64,000 bases of DNA from Branchiostoma floridae (taxonomy: Eukaryota; Chordata; Leptocardii; Amphioxiformes; Branchiostomatidae): contig NC_049982.1 of NCBI RefSeq assembly GCF_000003815.2, positions 16,290,621 to 16,354,620 on the forward strand. Reading direction: 5' to 3'. The notes under the pieces were generated by a model. It made no database searches. It was given only the letters and a program-made list of their open reading frames with translations, and was not told the DNA's origin. The translations under genes were made by a program, and so were the position numbers. The stretch's first letter is position 1. Every line of letters begins with the position of its first letter. Positions 1-12,107 of the stretch are shown piece after piece.

Positions 1-2086
1 TTGTACTGCCTACACCCAACATCGTTCCTCCGTCTTCTGGAAGGATCTGTCACAAATTTCAACGATAATGTCCCGTGATTATGTCCTAATTCAGGTAAAC
101 TGTCAGGAGGCTCCCCATTTCTTTTCGATTTTAAACGCAAACTCTTCGGCCAATTCTTATGCTTTGCTTGTCTGTATTTGTTTTTATTTTCTATCTTTAT
201 TGTATTTGTTTGGAATGGACTCTGATGATGTCGACACGAAAATAATAGGCTTGTGTATGTCGTCATCATGCGTATCTAAATGTTGCAATAAAAAAGTCAT
301 TTGTGTCGAAATCAGTTGGAGTTTTCCGTAAAAACGTTTGCTGACTTACAAAAGAACGGAGATTTACACAAAACGGGCACTGAGAACGATCCGGATCCTC
401 AAGTTCAACACTTATCATCATCATGTCTTGTCGGGCTTTTGCCAGTACTTCAACCTGAGTCCAGGGCCTAGGGCCTCTTGCTTCAACACTAATAGAACAA
501 TTGTGTTGAAAGAACTGTAGAATATAAGATGTGTGCACCGAAATAGCCATCTAGATGATTGTCGATCCTTGTTGGAGGATTGTTTTCTGTTGAGAATATA
601 CCCAAGCAGTTGAGCTGTATTTTCGATGGTTATAAGAGTTTTTGAACATTCTAATGTCAATTTTTTGTTGCGCAGTATATTGTCATAGGCTGACTGAAAG
701 CACTATTGCAGTATTAGTACTGCAACAGAGTTGTTTATGAAGTCTTGTCAGGGTATACACATGTACGTAGCACTTTCCGTTGATGAATTAGTCTTCATCT
801 TGGACCCGGACGACTAACATCTACTTTTCATCCTGAGTTCTGAGGAGGCTGGCTCAGCAGCTGGAATCCCTAACCTCCGAATGTGGTCACGTACTGGTGT
901 TTCTGCTTATGTTCATGGCAATCTGTTGAGAGGCTAAACTTTGAGGTGTGAAGACTGAACCTGTTAATAATGTTTAAGAATTGGAGTGAATGATTGACAT
1001 AAAATGTGATGAGAATGGTTGGACTTGACGGAATTAGTTATTGCATTTTCATTTCTTGCCTGAAAATGGGAACTGGCTTCCATATTGTTCCCATTCAATA
1101 GAAGAAAGGCTTTCAAGCAGTTCATACCACCCTCTGGCCGACTCCAAATATCTAGCGTGCAGCATGTTGGGAGTCCCGAGACAGTAGTTAAAAATAATAA
1201 ATGAACCCGCAAAACAGTACGACAGATTTAGGCGCCATAATCACCCCATACTACGGTACTTGAGCCACACTCTGTTCAAATTAACCACATCTACACATGA
1301 CCTGAATCCTGATCAGGTCAGCCATGACAGATGATGCCGTTCGACTGGATGAATTCGAACTCACAGCTCGACGGGACGGTCGCGTCTATTCAGATGACAC
1401 CATGATCACACAAGACTTCCAGGTTGCCAACATGCATGAAAAGTTGTTGTTTTGCAGATGACAGAGTGTTACCAAACGTTAACTGTACAAATGTAGATAA
1501 GTAGAAACATCGGCTTGCTAGGCACACCGGCCTCTTGTTAATTCGAATGGAGGGATCTCTTTTATTGTAAAAAGGAAGCTTTCGTTGTAAAGCTCTGTTC
1601 CAATGATAGCAAGACAAATATTGAGCGTTCAAGATGGAGCTATGGTCAATTAGCATGTCTGGATGTCAAGGACAAGCTAAGCTACCCTCCGTGTGAGCAG
1701 CAAACTTAATCAGTCCCCCAGACAGACCGATTTCACTACCACTATGTCATCCCGATGTCGTACAGTCTAGATGCCGACATGAGTACGTCTGTGATGGTCG
1801 ACCTCACCAACTTGACACCGGCTAAATGTCACCATTAGCCTGAAGTTCACTTCACAGTTCACACTGCCATTAGAATGGTGTGAATATCTCGCCCGAGGAT
1901 ACGGATGCATTGTGTTACGGATTATAGCATTCTCAGCATACCTTACGAGTATCCACAGCTGGACATGTCGGCAAGAAAGTTTGGACCTCGTTTAGTTTTC
2001 ATTATCGCGCCCATGTTGTCATAAGTGCGAAACTAGACACGCTCGCCTTTTCGTCAATGTTGAATCATTTGTTTGATTTCGTTCAG
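1..2086. other. No gene recognised upstream of LOX-A
   Basis: Both strands were read. Only short open stretches occur (under about 90 codons), none with a recognisable domain or a convincing chain of splice sites. A first exon of LOX-A encoding the signal peptide could be hidden here or lie left of the window. I cannot identify it. Confidence 0.5.
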
Positions 2087-2229
2087 TAATACCAGCTGGT
2101 CCCCTCAAACGAGAAACAAAACGTCTGCAGAAGAGGAAAAGCTAAACTTCTTGTCTGATTCTGAGCGACAGACCTCCCACTCGTACATACCAGTGTCTGA
2201 CGACCCGGCTGGGATGACTCCCGCGACGG
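2087..2229 (+). CDS. Candidate propeptide exon of LOX-A
   Basis: This open segment sits between a plausible acceptor (pyrimidine/T-rich, ending TTCAG at 2086) and a donor GTAACC at 2230. It ends in phase 1 with a single G, which is the phase needed by the LOX-A exon at 2901 (G joined to GT gives the Gly of GLPDLV). The encoded segment is polar and acidic, with two N-glycosylation sequons (NTS, NKT), in keeping with a secreted glycosylated propeptide. No homology is recognised and no partner exon upstream was found, so this rests only on phase and composition. Confidence 0.25.
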
Positions 2230-2900
2230 GTAACCATGGAGATCAGAGAGGGCAATGAACTTTACTTGTCGTCTGTTGTGTTGTTTGTTGTCCTCCCCCA
2301 AGATGTCCCAGCCTTAAGCTTGTGTCTCTAACGTTGTAACGAACCAAGTTCTTGGTTCACAACTATGAAATGTTTACGGACCGAAATAGACCTTATGGCG
2401 ACAGGATATGCACCCTCCTATCATCAATGCATCACGATTTAAGGGGTTTTGCGCTCCCTCGTTGCTTCTTTTAGTTTGGATTTCCTTTACTATCGAGAAT
2501 GTTGCCAACCTTGATCTTGCCAAGGCTGTAGTGACACAGACACGGCTCAGCTCAACAGGCTCATACGGACTAAGATGGCACTGCGCTTTTGCATGTTGGA
2601 GAAATGCACACCATTTGGTAGAAGTTATTGACTTCATTTCTTCATTGCCATGTCGTCTTCCCTTATGTTCCCGTCCTGCGGGCATAAAACTAGAAGATCC
2701 AGTGTATACCCCCTCCCCCTTACACACACACAAACCATACGTACTTTGATAATGATGAGATTTGGGGATAGAATGTTGAGGACTTCGGGACAGAAACTGA
2801 TTAGAAAAATGTCAATGTAAAAACATGTCTTAATAAATGAATATCAATTCAAAGGAATACATGTCCTCAGTTTGATCGACACATAACATCTTGTTCCCAG

Positions 2901-5900
2901 GTCTACCCGATCTCGTCCCCGATGCCTACGTGATCCAAGTATCGGCCTACTTGGACACCCAGCCGATGTCGACGCTTCAGTGTGCGCTGTCTGAGAACTG
3001 TCTGGCAAGATCGGCATGGAACGCCGACTTGAGCGACGAGAGGAAGCTCCTCAGGTTCGCACTGAAGACAGAGAACAGGGGAAAGGGAGAGTTCAACCCA
3101 GAACTCCCTCGCCGCTACTGGGTCTGGCACTCCTGCCATCAGTGAGTCCAAATGATCATACATAGTTCTTGTTAGAACAACTTTCTACTTTGTCAATACA
3201 CGTGCATACAGTATGATTGAGTAGGTTGAGGTGTAGTTGTATTGTTAGTCATCACTTACCTCATCCCTGGTCAAAGGTTCTGCATGCAGATGAATATTGT
3301 AATGAGCTTTTTTAACAGTTACACAGTAAGGCGAGGTATGGTAAAATTTCATTTCTTTGTCAATTATAGAAAATGTTGATTACATGTCCACAACGTGGAT
3401 AACTATGCACCATCAGGTTAAACTGACCTACGCATCTATAGATGGAGTAGTGTTCTCAGCAGTGCACATTCCATAATTACCCAGACAAACCCACACCTGG
3501 TAAGCAATGATCGCAGGGCAGCTCTCTGTCCCTAGTATCAGGCCAGGTGTCCTTGAAAGAGATCTCTTCCTGAAGCAGGATTGTCTTACTCTGTTGGGCA
3601 GCGTTGCCCGCAAGTTGCCAATAAAAGAAATGACCACTGCATGGGAAATGTAAAAAAACACTCTGGCCAGTTGATGTTTAAAACATTTCATGTTGGTTCG
3701 GCTAAGCAGATGCCACAATTTGGACCTCAAATCATCAATCAAAAATTTCCAGCTATATGGAAATCGTCCAAACTTCACAAGAGAACATGGTTATGCCGCA
3801 CAGCTATGTTGGTGAACCCATTCTTCCAGCCAAGCAGCCAGATGGATCTAGATCTGTGCTCTGGCATGCACCATGGACAGGAACTGCCCTGAATGATGTG
3901 CACAGAGCCCACGTAGCCTGGTAACCGCACCGTTAGAAAACTGTTTAGCTATTCATAGGACAAGTTGTCTTTCAACAGGCAGACACAAGGCTTACCCTGC
4001 AGCCTGTCCTTGACATAGTTTCCGTCTTGTATTGAATGAGGGACGATGCGGAAGAATGATTTAAACGTGTCCATTCAAAGGATAAGAAACACCCACGAAA
4101 ACAAACACAAAGACGCGCAGAGGTGATGATGCATCATTGAGCACTAAATCTAGTAACGGTCTGTGGTAGGTCTGTCCTGTGTTCGTTTGTCACCTTTAAT
4201 ACCCGGAAACAAATTTTTCGGGTCAGGGCTCAGCACACACGACAAGTAGCAACCTACAAACGACCTGGTTAGACCGAAATAAAATACAACTGTTAGTAAT
4301 GATGTTACTGGTGCTAGAAAAGAAAGGAGTATTCAACTTGACACCCTGGAAAACATCATTTTTTCATTGTTTACTTCTCGTCTTTAAACTTTACCATCTG
4401 TAGCCATTTCGTCGGCACTGCAGGTGTGTGATCTGGAACATTTGCATGTAAGACGTAAGGCTCACTGCCTCAAGTTTGCCAGATCCCTTGTCCATTCTGA
4501 GGTTTTCGACTGGCTACCACCACGCCGCTCTGAGGCACATGGTAGACTAGAGACCTCAGAAACGCTGACAACTTCACTCAGTTTAAGTGTACAACGGCTC
4601 GTTTTGGGAACACTACGCTCCCATACTGTGTCGACCTTTTAAATTCATGTTAGACTTCAGATGTCACTTTTTAATATTCCTTAATAGTGATGTTTTAGAT
4701 TGAAATGAGATTTTATTACCGATATATATATATCTACTATGTGTGTGTAGATCCACACTTTTAAATTGTACAGCTGAGTGCGAATTGCGATTATAATAAT
4801 TTGATTACTGCACATATGCAGGGATTTCCATTATACTCTCCTTTGTACTTAGTACGAGGCAATTTAGTCTCCGGACTACCAGCTTGTACTTGATTTTGTG
4901 TGCGTTCAATAAATAAACCAGTTCTCATATTCTGTTAATCATATGTATCCAATTGCAATACGGAATATGACCATGCGCACCAACCCCAAGGCAACCAACT
5001 TGTACAGTCCGTTTCACGATATTTCATACATGTAAATTCATTCAATTGCACGCATGCATGCATGAACTTCGGGGATCCTTAAATAGACTTGTGGTTCGGT
5101 CTGCATGGCGGGGGGCATAAGCCGGCCTTGACGACAAACATTGCGGTTAGAGGTGAGTGAGGACTAAGTGTTTAGCACATGTTTCGTTTTACCACGATGT
5201 CTTGTGGTGAAAATTGGTCCCAAGCTTCGGCCATCTCCTCGCTAATTATAGGTAGAGGTCCCATTACACTTAAAAGTTCCTACCTGTACATGGGGGGGGG
5301 GGGGGTAGAGATGGTTCATTGCGACGAAAGATGAAAGTCGCATGTGAGACATTCACGGTGACCAACACAGGAAGCTGTATAACCTTACCTGACATGTCAT
5401 TGACCTCTCAAGTTGACCCTACCCCATCGCGAGTGAGACACATTGACATTGTACTCATCCGGCCTGGTCTGCATTTTGTGAGACGGATGAAAGGCCATGA
5501 TCTGAAGGACCTCTGGAATTAAAAAAAGTGATGACAGCTTTCACCATGACGCCTTAGAGAGGTCAACTTTTATCTCCTTTTTACGGTAAGTAGTATGAGA
5601 TAAAAGCGCTAAATTGAATGCTCCGCTCCTCAACACATCGCAGACACTGAAAACCGTCTGCAATGAAACAAGACCAAGTCCATGTCAAAAGATGCAGTAC
5701 TAGAAGTTCAGCTGCAGCACCAAGGTCACATACGAGGGGGGCCTAAATCGACCGTGACCTTCGTCTTCATAACACCCACCAATATGCCAAATGTCATTAC
5801 AATCCATCAAGAGGTTGACAGACGGACAGACGGACAGACACCACACAAACACAGAAACACACAAAAGCAATACCTCCATTTTTCATGGAGGAAAGCGGTA

Positions 5901-7768
5901 TACATGAAAGGTCACCAACATATAGTTGAAATTTCCCGTACTAGACACTACCACAGCATGGACGCCTTCTCGTACTACGACCTGCTGGACAAGAACACGG
6001 GCGGGCAGGCCGCGGAGGGGCACAAGCCGAGCTGGTGCCTGGAGAACACGGGCTGCGGCTACACCAGCAGGAGACCGGTCTCGTACAACTGTCACTGGGG
6101 CACACAGGTCAGCACTCACGGCCTTGGACTCTGGTATGGTAGGATAGGATAGGATGTCGTCCTGTGAGATGGGAACTAATAGATGGCACTGTATACCTGA
6201 TGATCATACAGTGCACTGCTCTCAGTATCAGGAAATGATGGCTTTGATGCCAATGCCATTGCTGTCTTAAAAATCATGGCGTCTCTCACAAACCAGCCTT
6301 GTGCTTTCATCATGTCCGATGTCCTATGTCTAGTGCATGTTCAGATTGCCAATAGAATTAATCTTTTGTTCAAAACATAAACATTTTCCAACCTTGTAGA
6401 ATTATCAGTAAATCGCCAGGCGCATATGATCTTCAATAGACTCATTCTCCAACAACCATTCATATGTTTGCCATATGGTGACACCACCATGACCCTACCT
6501 GGTGATGAGCCCATCTCCTGGCATGACGTCTGTGCAGGTGACCTCTCTCAGCAGGTGTTAAATATAGCTGGTGCATTTCAGGGCATCTCCAGTGGTTGCT
6601 GGGATACATACACCTCCGATCTGGACTGCCAGTGGATAGATGTGACCGATGTGACGCCGGGATTTTATATCATGGAGGTTTGTATTTACTGCTACAGAAA
6701 GTGTGGGTGTGTATTTACTACTTCAGAACGTGGGGGTTTGTATCTACTGCTTCGGAACGTAGAGGTTTTAATTTGGCAACAGAACATGGAGTTTGTGTGG
6801 ACGTAGATACAGAAACTGGAGGCTTGTATGTGTATGTACTATTAAATACAGCCTCAGACGTGGAGGCTTGTATTAACTAAATACAGAACGTGGAGGTTTG
6901 TATTTTCAATCGCGGAACACGGGGGTTTATATTGGCTAATACAGAACATGGAGGTTTTTATTGAAGCCATATACCGTCTCATCCACGGTGCTATGTATAA
7001 CAAGGTTCAGGGCGACGGCAAATACTAAAGGCTAGTGAGTTATGGCATAAGATTTTTTTTAATTTTTGGAACGATAACGAAAGATAGTTATGTCGCAACG
7101 TGTGTCATGATGATCTCAAATGCCCAAATATGTCTTGACTGGGTTCAAAGACAAGCAAAGGTAACAATAACATTGGGATCTATGAACTTTTAGAGACTCG
7201 ATGTAAAAGCTAACATAGTGTCCCTGTGTTTCCGCCTGATCTCAAGGTAGCCGTGAACCACCACCGACGGGTTATAGAGTCGGACTACTCCAACAACAGG
7301 GTCCGCTGTGACGTCATACTGGAGAAGTCCACCGCTTATGTCTATAACTGCATCAACACGTGAGGGCAATTTTTTTGTTCAGTCTTGCACCGTTTCTAAA
7401 TTCTACACCATTGGGGGCAAAAAGGAAAATTATCCCCATGTTCACAGCTGTGGAAAATGCATTAATGTAGATCACTCTATATCAATATGTAAATCTTGCA
7501 AAATTTTGAAATATTTAGAATTACAGAGAATATTATAATAAATGGTGGGTAGTCCTGACTCGAGACAAGGTTTTGAAGAACATGACTATAGATGTAAACC
7601 TTCTGTACTCGTTTTTCTTCCCCCAGGGACCTACAAGGCCTTGGACAACTATACCGGTATGGCCATTTTCATTTTCTTCTTCACGTTATTCTATTGAAAA
7701 AAAAAATATTCCTTTGAAATTTCTCACAGTCACGTTCTCCAATAAGATTTCGCTTTTTTTCCAGCTGA
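2901..7768 (+). CDS. LOX: LOX-A: lysyl oxidase catalytic domain, 5' part not found
   Basis: Lysyl oxidases are secreted copper amine oxidases that oxidise lysines in collagen and elastin so that they crosslink. Exons seen: 2901-3141, 5945-6107, 6582-6677 and 7247-7359, plus a terminal exon near 7765. The first starts at the GLPDLVPD motif and ends WHSCH plus CA. The second starts A then HYHSM, completing the copper site. The LTQ lysine is in EGHKPSWC and the LTQ tyrosine in CWDTY (equivalent to human LOX Lys320 and Tyr355). All ten catalytic-domain cysteines are present. Splice phases are 1, 2, 0, 0, 2, identical to LOX-B downstream. No SRCR domains are visible, so this is the simple LOX type. 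The signal peptide and propeptide exon is missing or upstream. Unlike LOX-B, each cassette is present once. A stop directly after NCINT is the simplest ending, but alternatives exist. Confidence 0.85.
4424..4665 (+). mobile_element. Decayed CR1-like non-LTR retrotransposon, RT 3' end
   Basis: The translation shows the usual C-terminal tail of CR1/L2-type reverse transcriptases: [18 protein letters not shown], then a [11 protein letters not shown] motif in the first frame. Near 4600 the match moves to another frame, [15 protein letters not shown], followed by a stop at 4663-4665. The frame change shows the copy is dead. It lies in the first visible LOX-A intron and is truncated on the 5' side. 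An AATAAATAAA tract near 4909 may be the end of its 3' UTR. Confidence 0.6.
5292..5305 (+). repeat. Homopolymer G run (14 nt)
   Basis: Fourteen consecutive G in a LOX-A intron. A second run of the same length lies at 29704-29717. Such runs often vary in length between assemblies. Confidence 0.9.
5690..5915 (+). repeat. Hairpin-ended dispersed repeat, copy 1
   Basis: This shares a string of landmarks with the copy ending at 31250, in the same order: a GCTGCAG-ACCAAGG segment, a GGGGCC box, ACACCC-CAAT-TGCCAAAT, CCATCAAG, a GACAGACGGACAGA tract, ACACAAACAC, and a terminal hairpin (CCTCCAT and ATGGAGG arms). Its end lies only about 30 bp before the 5945 splice acceptor of LOX-A. Confidence 0.7.
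6673..6965 (+). repeat. Imperfect minisatellite carrying donor-like sites
   Basis: About ten diverged units of 25-40 bp, each centred on GTGGAGGTTTGTAT and often preceded by ACAGAAC. The first unit is the real exon-intron boundary of LOX-A: exon end GGAG at 6677, donor GTTTGT. The array therefore consists of repeated copies of the splice-donor region inside the following intron. Confidence 0.75.
7627..7768 (+). CDS. LOX: LOX-A alternative terminal exons
   Basis: The preceding exon ends at 7359 with AC (phase 2). Two strong pyrimidine-tract acceptors follow. The acceptor at 7626 opens a 30-nt mini-exon (7627-7656, donor GTATGG) or, if not spliced out again, a tail of about 30 residues. The acceptor at 7764 gives AC plus C TGA, an immediate stop at 7766-7768. 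The mini-exon joined to 7765 gives a C-terminus about ten residues longer. The sequence does not decide between these. Confidence 0.4.
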
Positions 7769-7933
7769 TTGACAGGTATTGAAGATCCCGCTCCTACCAC
7801 GGACGACCCCTACCGACACCTCGCGAGAATGCAACATGTCAGCTTTCACTATAGTATGCCCGTGTGCCCGTGAAGCGATTAGGAGGTCTTTAATGTGTCT
7901 TATTGCTTAAAAACTTATGCAAACTCGAATCAA

Positions 7934-7939
7934 AATAAA
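7934..7939 (+). terminator. LOX-A polyadenylation signal candidate
   Basis: An AATAAA hexamer lies about 170 nt after the predicted LOX-A stop codon. It is the first canonical hexamer downstream and gives a short, ordinary 3' UTR. Confidence 0.45.
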
Positions 7940-9535
7940 AGGATGGTGCTATTAACGTTTGGTGCTAGATAATTGTAAGTTTGACATAAAAGTGTCGTCA
8001 CAAACGGAGGAAAGAAAACGTACGAGAGGTAAACGTTTAACTAAAATGCTCCTTTTTATCATCAAACTTGAAACAATATTTAAGTGTTGAAAACGTTGTC
8101 CTCTATTACAGCACATATACCTAGGTGCTGATGAAATCTATCACTGACCATGAAGTAACGATTCTTTCATAAGAAGCAATGATAGAAATGTCTCCTGGAC
8201 TTGCCGATTGGAGGTCTGTCTTTTTTAACAAGAGACATCTCCTTTCATAGCTCGTAACGATAAAGAGTGATTATCAATTGCACATAACACTAATTTACTA
8301 AGCAATGATTTCAATGCTGCTGAAACGATGAAAAGACAAACATCTTTGTTATGATAAGAATACCATTCACAACGAGAATTGTATACAGGGGCGTTGATTG
8401 TATTCTTGTATATGTACCTGATATGTATATCAGCGCTAAAACAATGGATAACGTATTTCTGGACGCAACATATTCATGTACATATGCACATATGTTACGG
8501 ATGTAATCATATTCGATCATCGTATCAACCAATATGCCTTTATTTGCCGACGCGGGAATATATTTTCTGGATCAGAACATTTAATTACATGCATTTGATT
8601 TGTCACATAAGCGCAAGTTCAAATAAACATTGATAAATGATAATTTTTGTCGTTCATTATGGTATAAATGATCAATGTACTGTTTTATAGGGTAAGGTAT
8701 TGAGTGTATTGTGCATTACACACTCGGAGGACCTGGACTGGGGACCCACTAGGTGCCCAAAAAAGCATGGAAGGGAAGAGGCCCAGAAAATAGTTTTTGT
8801 TTTACTGTGCAGAGCCGCGAGGTTTGATACAAGGGGAAAGGGACCAAGGTCTATCTCACATAGGTTGTTCAGAGTGTTCCAAAATATTTCTATCATTTCA
8901 GTCTCCATATAAACTGACCGCTTTGGCAAACTGCACGAAACACCATCAAATTATAATGATTTTGCCTTTAGAGGCAAAAGCGTCATAGAGAATTTAGAAT
9001 GCTTTAACAAACACAACTACATAGATTTGACATAATATCCCACCAAGGAAGGGTTTTCAATGGTTTTAGGCCTTGTTTTTCTATGGCGCGCGCGCTAACT
9101 GTAGCGTCCCCTAATATGTTGGGCCATTTCGCTTCCTCATCATACTTCGGAACGATCCCCATAAAATGAAATTGTCTTGAGAAAATGACGGAATGCTGGT
9201 GTACGTTTCCCCCAACGGGTACACACGGAAATTGCCAAGCAATGACGTCTGGTAAGCTTAATTTACCTCCATGTAGAAACGTCCTCTTTCGAATTCTTAA
9301 GGAACATCAGATTATACATTTGGTTGCGACGTACTTTTTCTTCCTCTAATTTGCAACGAAATTGCTCTCCATATCAAGATGTCGTTTCGTATCAATGACG
9401 GCGTCATGAATGTGACGTCGAGGTGCTGCAAGAACAGTGAATCTTAGGTCAGCTGTTTGTGCTACATTACATGTTGTACTGTAGTAGTAAGACATCGGAC
9501 AGAAGGCTAGTGATTAAACTTCACTTTGCCATTTC

Positions 9536-9765
9536 ATTTATTATCTCCAAGAAAATGGAGATATTGTTTTGGGATTGTTTTGGGTGTGCCTGTGTGTGTG
9601 CATGTGTAACTGTGTATGTGTGTGTGTCTGTTTGTGTTTGTGACCGGATTTTTGTAGACACTACAAACTATAACTCAAGAAACTCTGGATGGATTACGAT
9701 GACATTTGGTATGTGGGTAGGTGCTGGGAAGACAAGGTCAGGGTCCATTTTTGGCACTGGATGAC
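9536..9765 (-). repeat. Hairpin-ended dispersed repeat, copy 2 (reversed)
   Basis: Read on the - strand, this gives CCAAATGTCAT, TAATCCATCC, TTCTTGAGTTAT, a CA/GACA-rich tract, then a terminal hairpin (ATCTCCA and TGGAGAT). These are the same landmarks in the same order as the copies at 5.7 kb and 30-31 kb. The GT-rich stretch at 9590-9640 is its reversed CA tract. Confidence 0.65.
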
Positions 9766-12086
9766 TGGACTCTCAGCACTTTAACTTGTGTAAGTTTGTG
9801 TATATAGCCAAACATAGATTATGTAGATGTGGAAGTCATTTGCATCATAATTACATTTAATGTAGATTCGATGTCTATGTACTCATGTTACTATATGTTA
9901 TGGCTATCGATTGTCTACCCTGGATCGTTTGACACCCAGCAAAGTAATGGCATCGACACAAAGCAATTGACCCTTACCAAAATGCCATGTTACCACGTCT
10001 ATATATGTTTGAAGGTTCGTGTATCTGGTGGATTTGGAAGAGAACGGTCAGATACGTTTATGGGACCTAACCATTTACAAATGATTATTTGTTTGTATAT
10101 TTGTGTTTATTTGTATTGACCATACAGGAAAATCACGTTACACCGACGGTCTTTATCTCCACCCCTTGGACACGGTGCAAGAAGTGCCTGGTCACGGGGC
10201 AGGGGTTCCCGGCGCCGAGTGTAGAGTACCGGTCATGGGAACGTTGTTGCTCTTGTGTCCTTGTCGGGCTGTAAGTCTGAAGTCGCCGAACATCGCCCAA
10301 ACACAGACTATTTTCGGAACGAGAGGGTCCGTGGGTTCCATCAGGTGGGTTCCTGCGTCACAGGTACTCATGAAGAACAGGTGCGTCTCTCGTACCCAGC
10401 CCGACGGGACAGGCCGATCCCCCAGGCTCATTGCGTGAGAACTACGAAAGGCGTAGGACACTGTTGCCATTATATCCTGGATGAAAGGACTTTCTTCTGT
10501 TACGAGGTTCAAACATTCTGACGTAGAAAACTTACACGTACACTGTACAGACAAACCACAGACGGTTTGACAGAGCTAAAGAATACAGTGCAGTTGCAGG
10601 GTTTCAACTTCAGGGCTTGCGTCTAACGGCCTTCACCTAACGTTACACTACGCTACACTATACAAGCTTTATTGACACGACAAAAACTACAGTGACTTTT
10701 TTATGGTCAAATATAAAAAGTGGATACACAATACATCTTAAAACTCTACTAACTAAACAATATATTGTAATAATAAAACCTCCATACAATCAGGCGGGGC
10801 TAAACATGAGTGTCACTATCTTTTCTAATCACAAAGACTGAACATGTAACACAGCGGAGTTCGGGAGTGTATGTTTCAACTTGCGCCTAACGGCAACGTT
10901 ACACTACACTGCACTACAACATGGTTCACGCATCCAATACATGTGCTGACAAACTGGACAATAGCCAACGGTTTCACGCAGACACGACCCAGCGAGTGGC
11001 TCCTGTTACGTTGCGGTTAACAGTGACAGGTATACATGGGGTGTCTACTGCCTTCTGCAGACGCAACAAACACCGCAGACATCTGTTTGGACAACCCCGA
11101 AGCTCATTTCCACGCTACTGCAGCTGTGGTTAACCACAGGAATGCTCCTGGTGGGAAGAGAGCCTGTTTGTACTGATGAGTCAATGCCAACAGTAGACCA
11201 GGGATAAAACGCCTACCTTCTGAGTTTGTCACATAATACAAATGTTTACTGGTGGTGCCAAGCAGTTGTATGTAGTTCGGTACTGCTACTTTAGTTTGTC
11301 ATACGTATACCTTCCTTGCGTTACAAGCAAGCATTTGTAAAGGAGCTCATAACATTACTTTGCAACTCTGCGATGGTATTATCGGCAAATAACCATTGAA
11401 CTTTGATGGTAAAGCTTATCCGACACAATGTCACAACTGTGAGAGTCTTACTCCTAGTATGCTTTTGGATTCATGAAAACTAGGAGACAGTCACAAGTCT
11501 CACAACTATTTGTTTTATTTTGTAACAGGTTATCACAATGTTTTTTCCGTGTGATTCAATATGGTTGAAATGGAATTGAATGAAGGTAGATTCATCGTGA
11601 AGATGAGACGTCACAAAAAGTACCGCTCTCGTTCCCAGGATGCTCTCGCCAAGACGTTCCCTCGCCTCGTTCTCAGCTGGCTCGTGACGGTCCTGCCATC
11701 CCCGACTGGAACGAGATGTTTACATGCTTCTATATTTGTCCATCCTTGAGAGGATGTCACTCGCGCCTGTAATGTTACTGTTACTGATTGACGGATGATG
11801 ACAATAGTTTTCCAAATCGTGCAGTCTGCGCATGTGTGATTTACCACCATTAATTGGTGGATAGTTAAGATCAGTTAACTTGACAAGTCATTCTTCCCTA
11901 CAGAAATATTGCACTTCGATACCCTGGAGTCACAATACGAAATTTGTCCACGCACATTCATCTTCATCTAAGGTGAAGTACAAGGCTGCAACAAAAATAA
12001 ACGGCCTATTGCTCTCAAACAACCGTTTAGTTCCAAACATCAGCAGGCGTAAATAAGTTGAAAAGCCTGACCAGCCTGAGCCTAGC

Positions 12087-12107
12087 TGTTGTTGTTGTTG
12101 TTGTTGT
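12087..12107 (+). repeat. Trinucleotide TTG/GTT microsatellite
   Basis: Seven units of a TGT/TTG repeat, clearly visible in the sequence. Confidence 0.9.

Noticed and set aside
2408-2749. 113-codon + frame with a hydrophobic stretch, considered as the LOX-A first exon
   Set aside because: No donor in the required phase 1, and an opposite-strand frame of similar length overlaps it.
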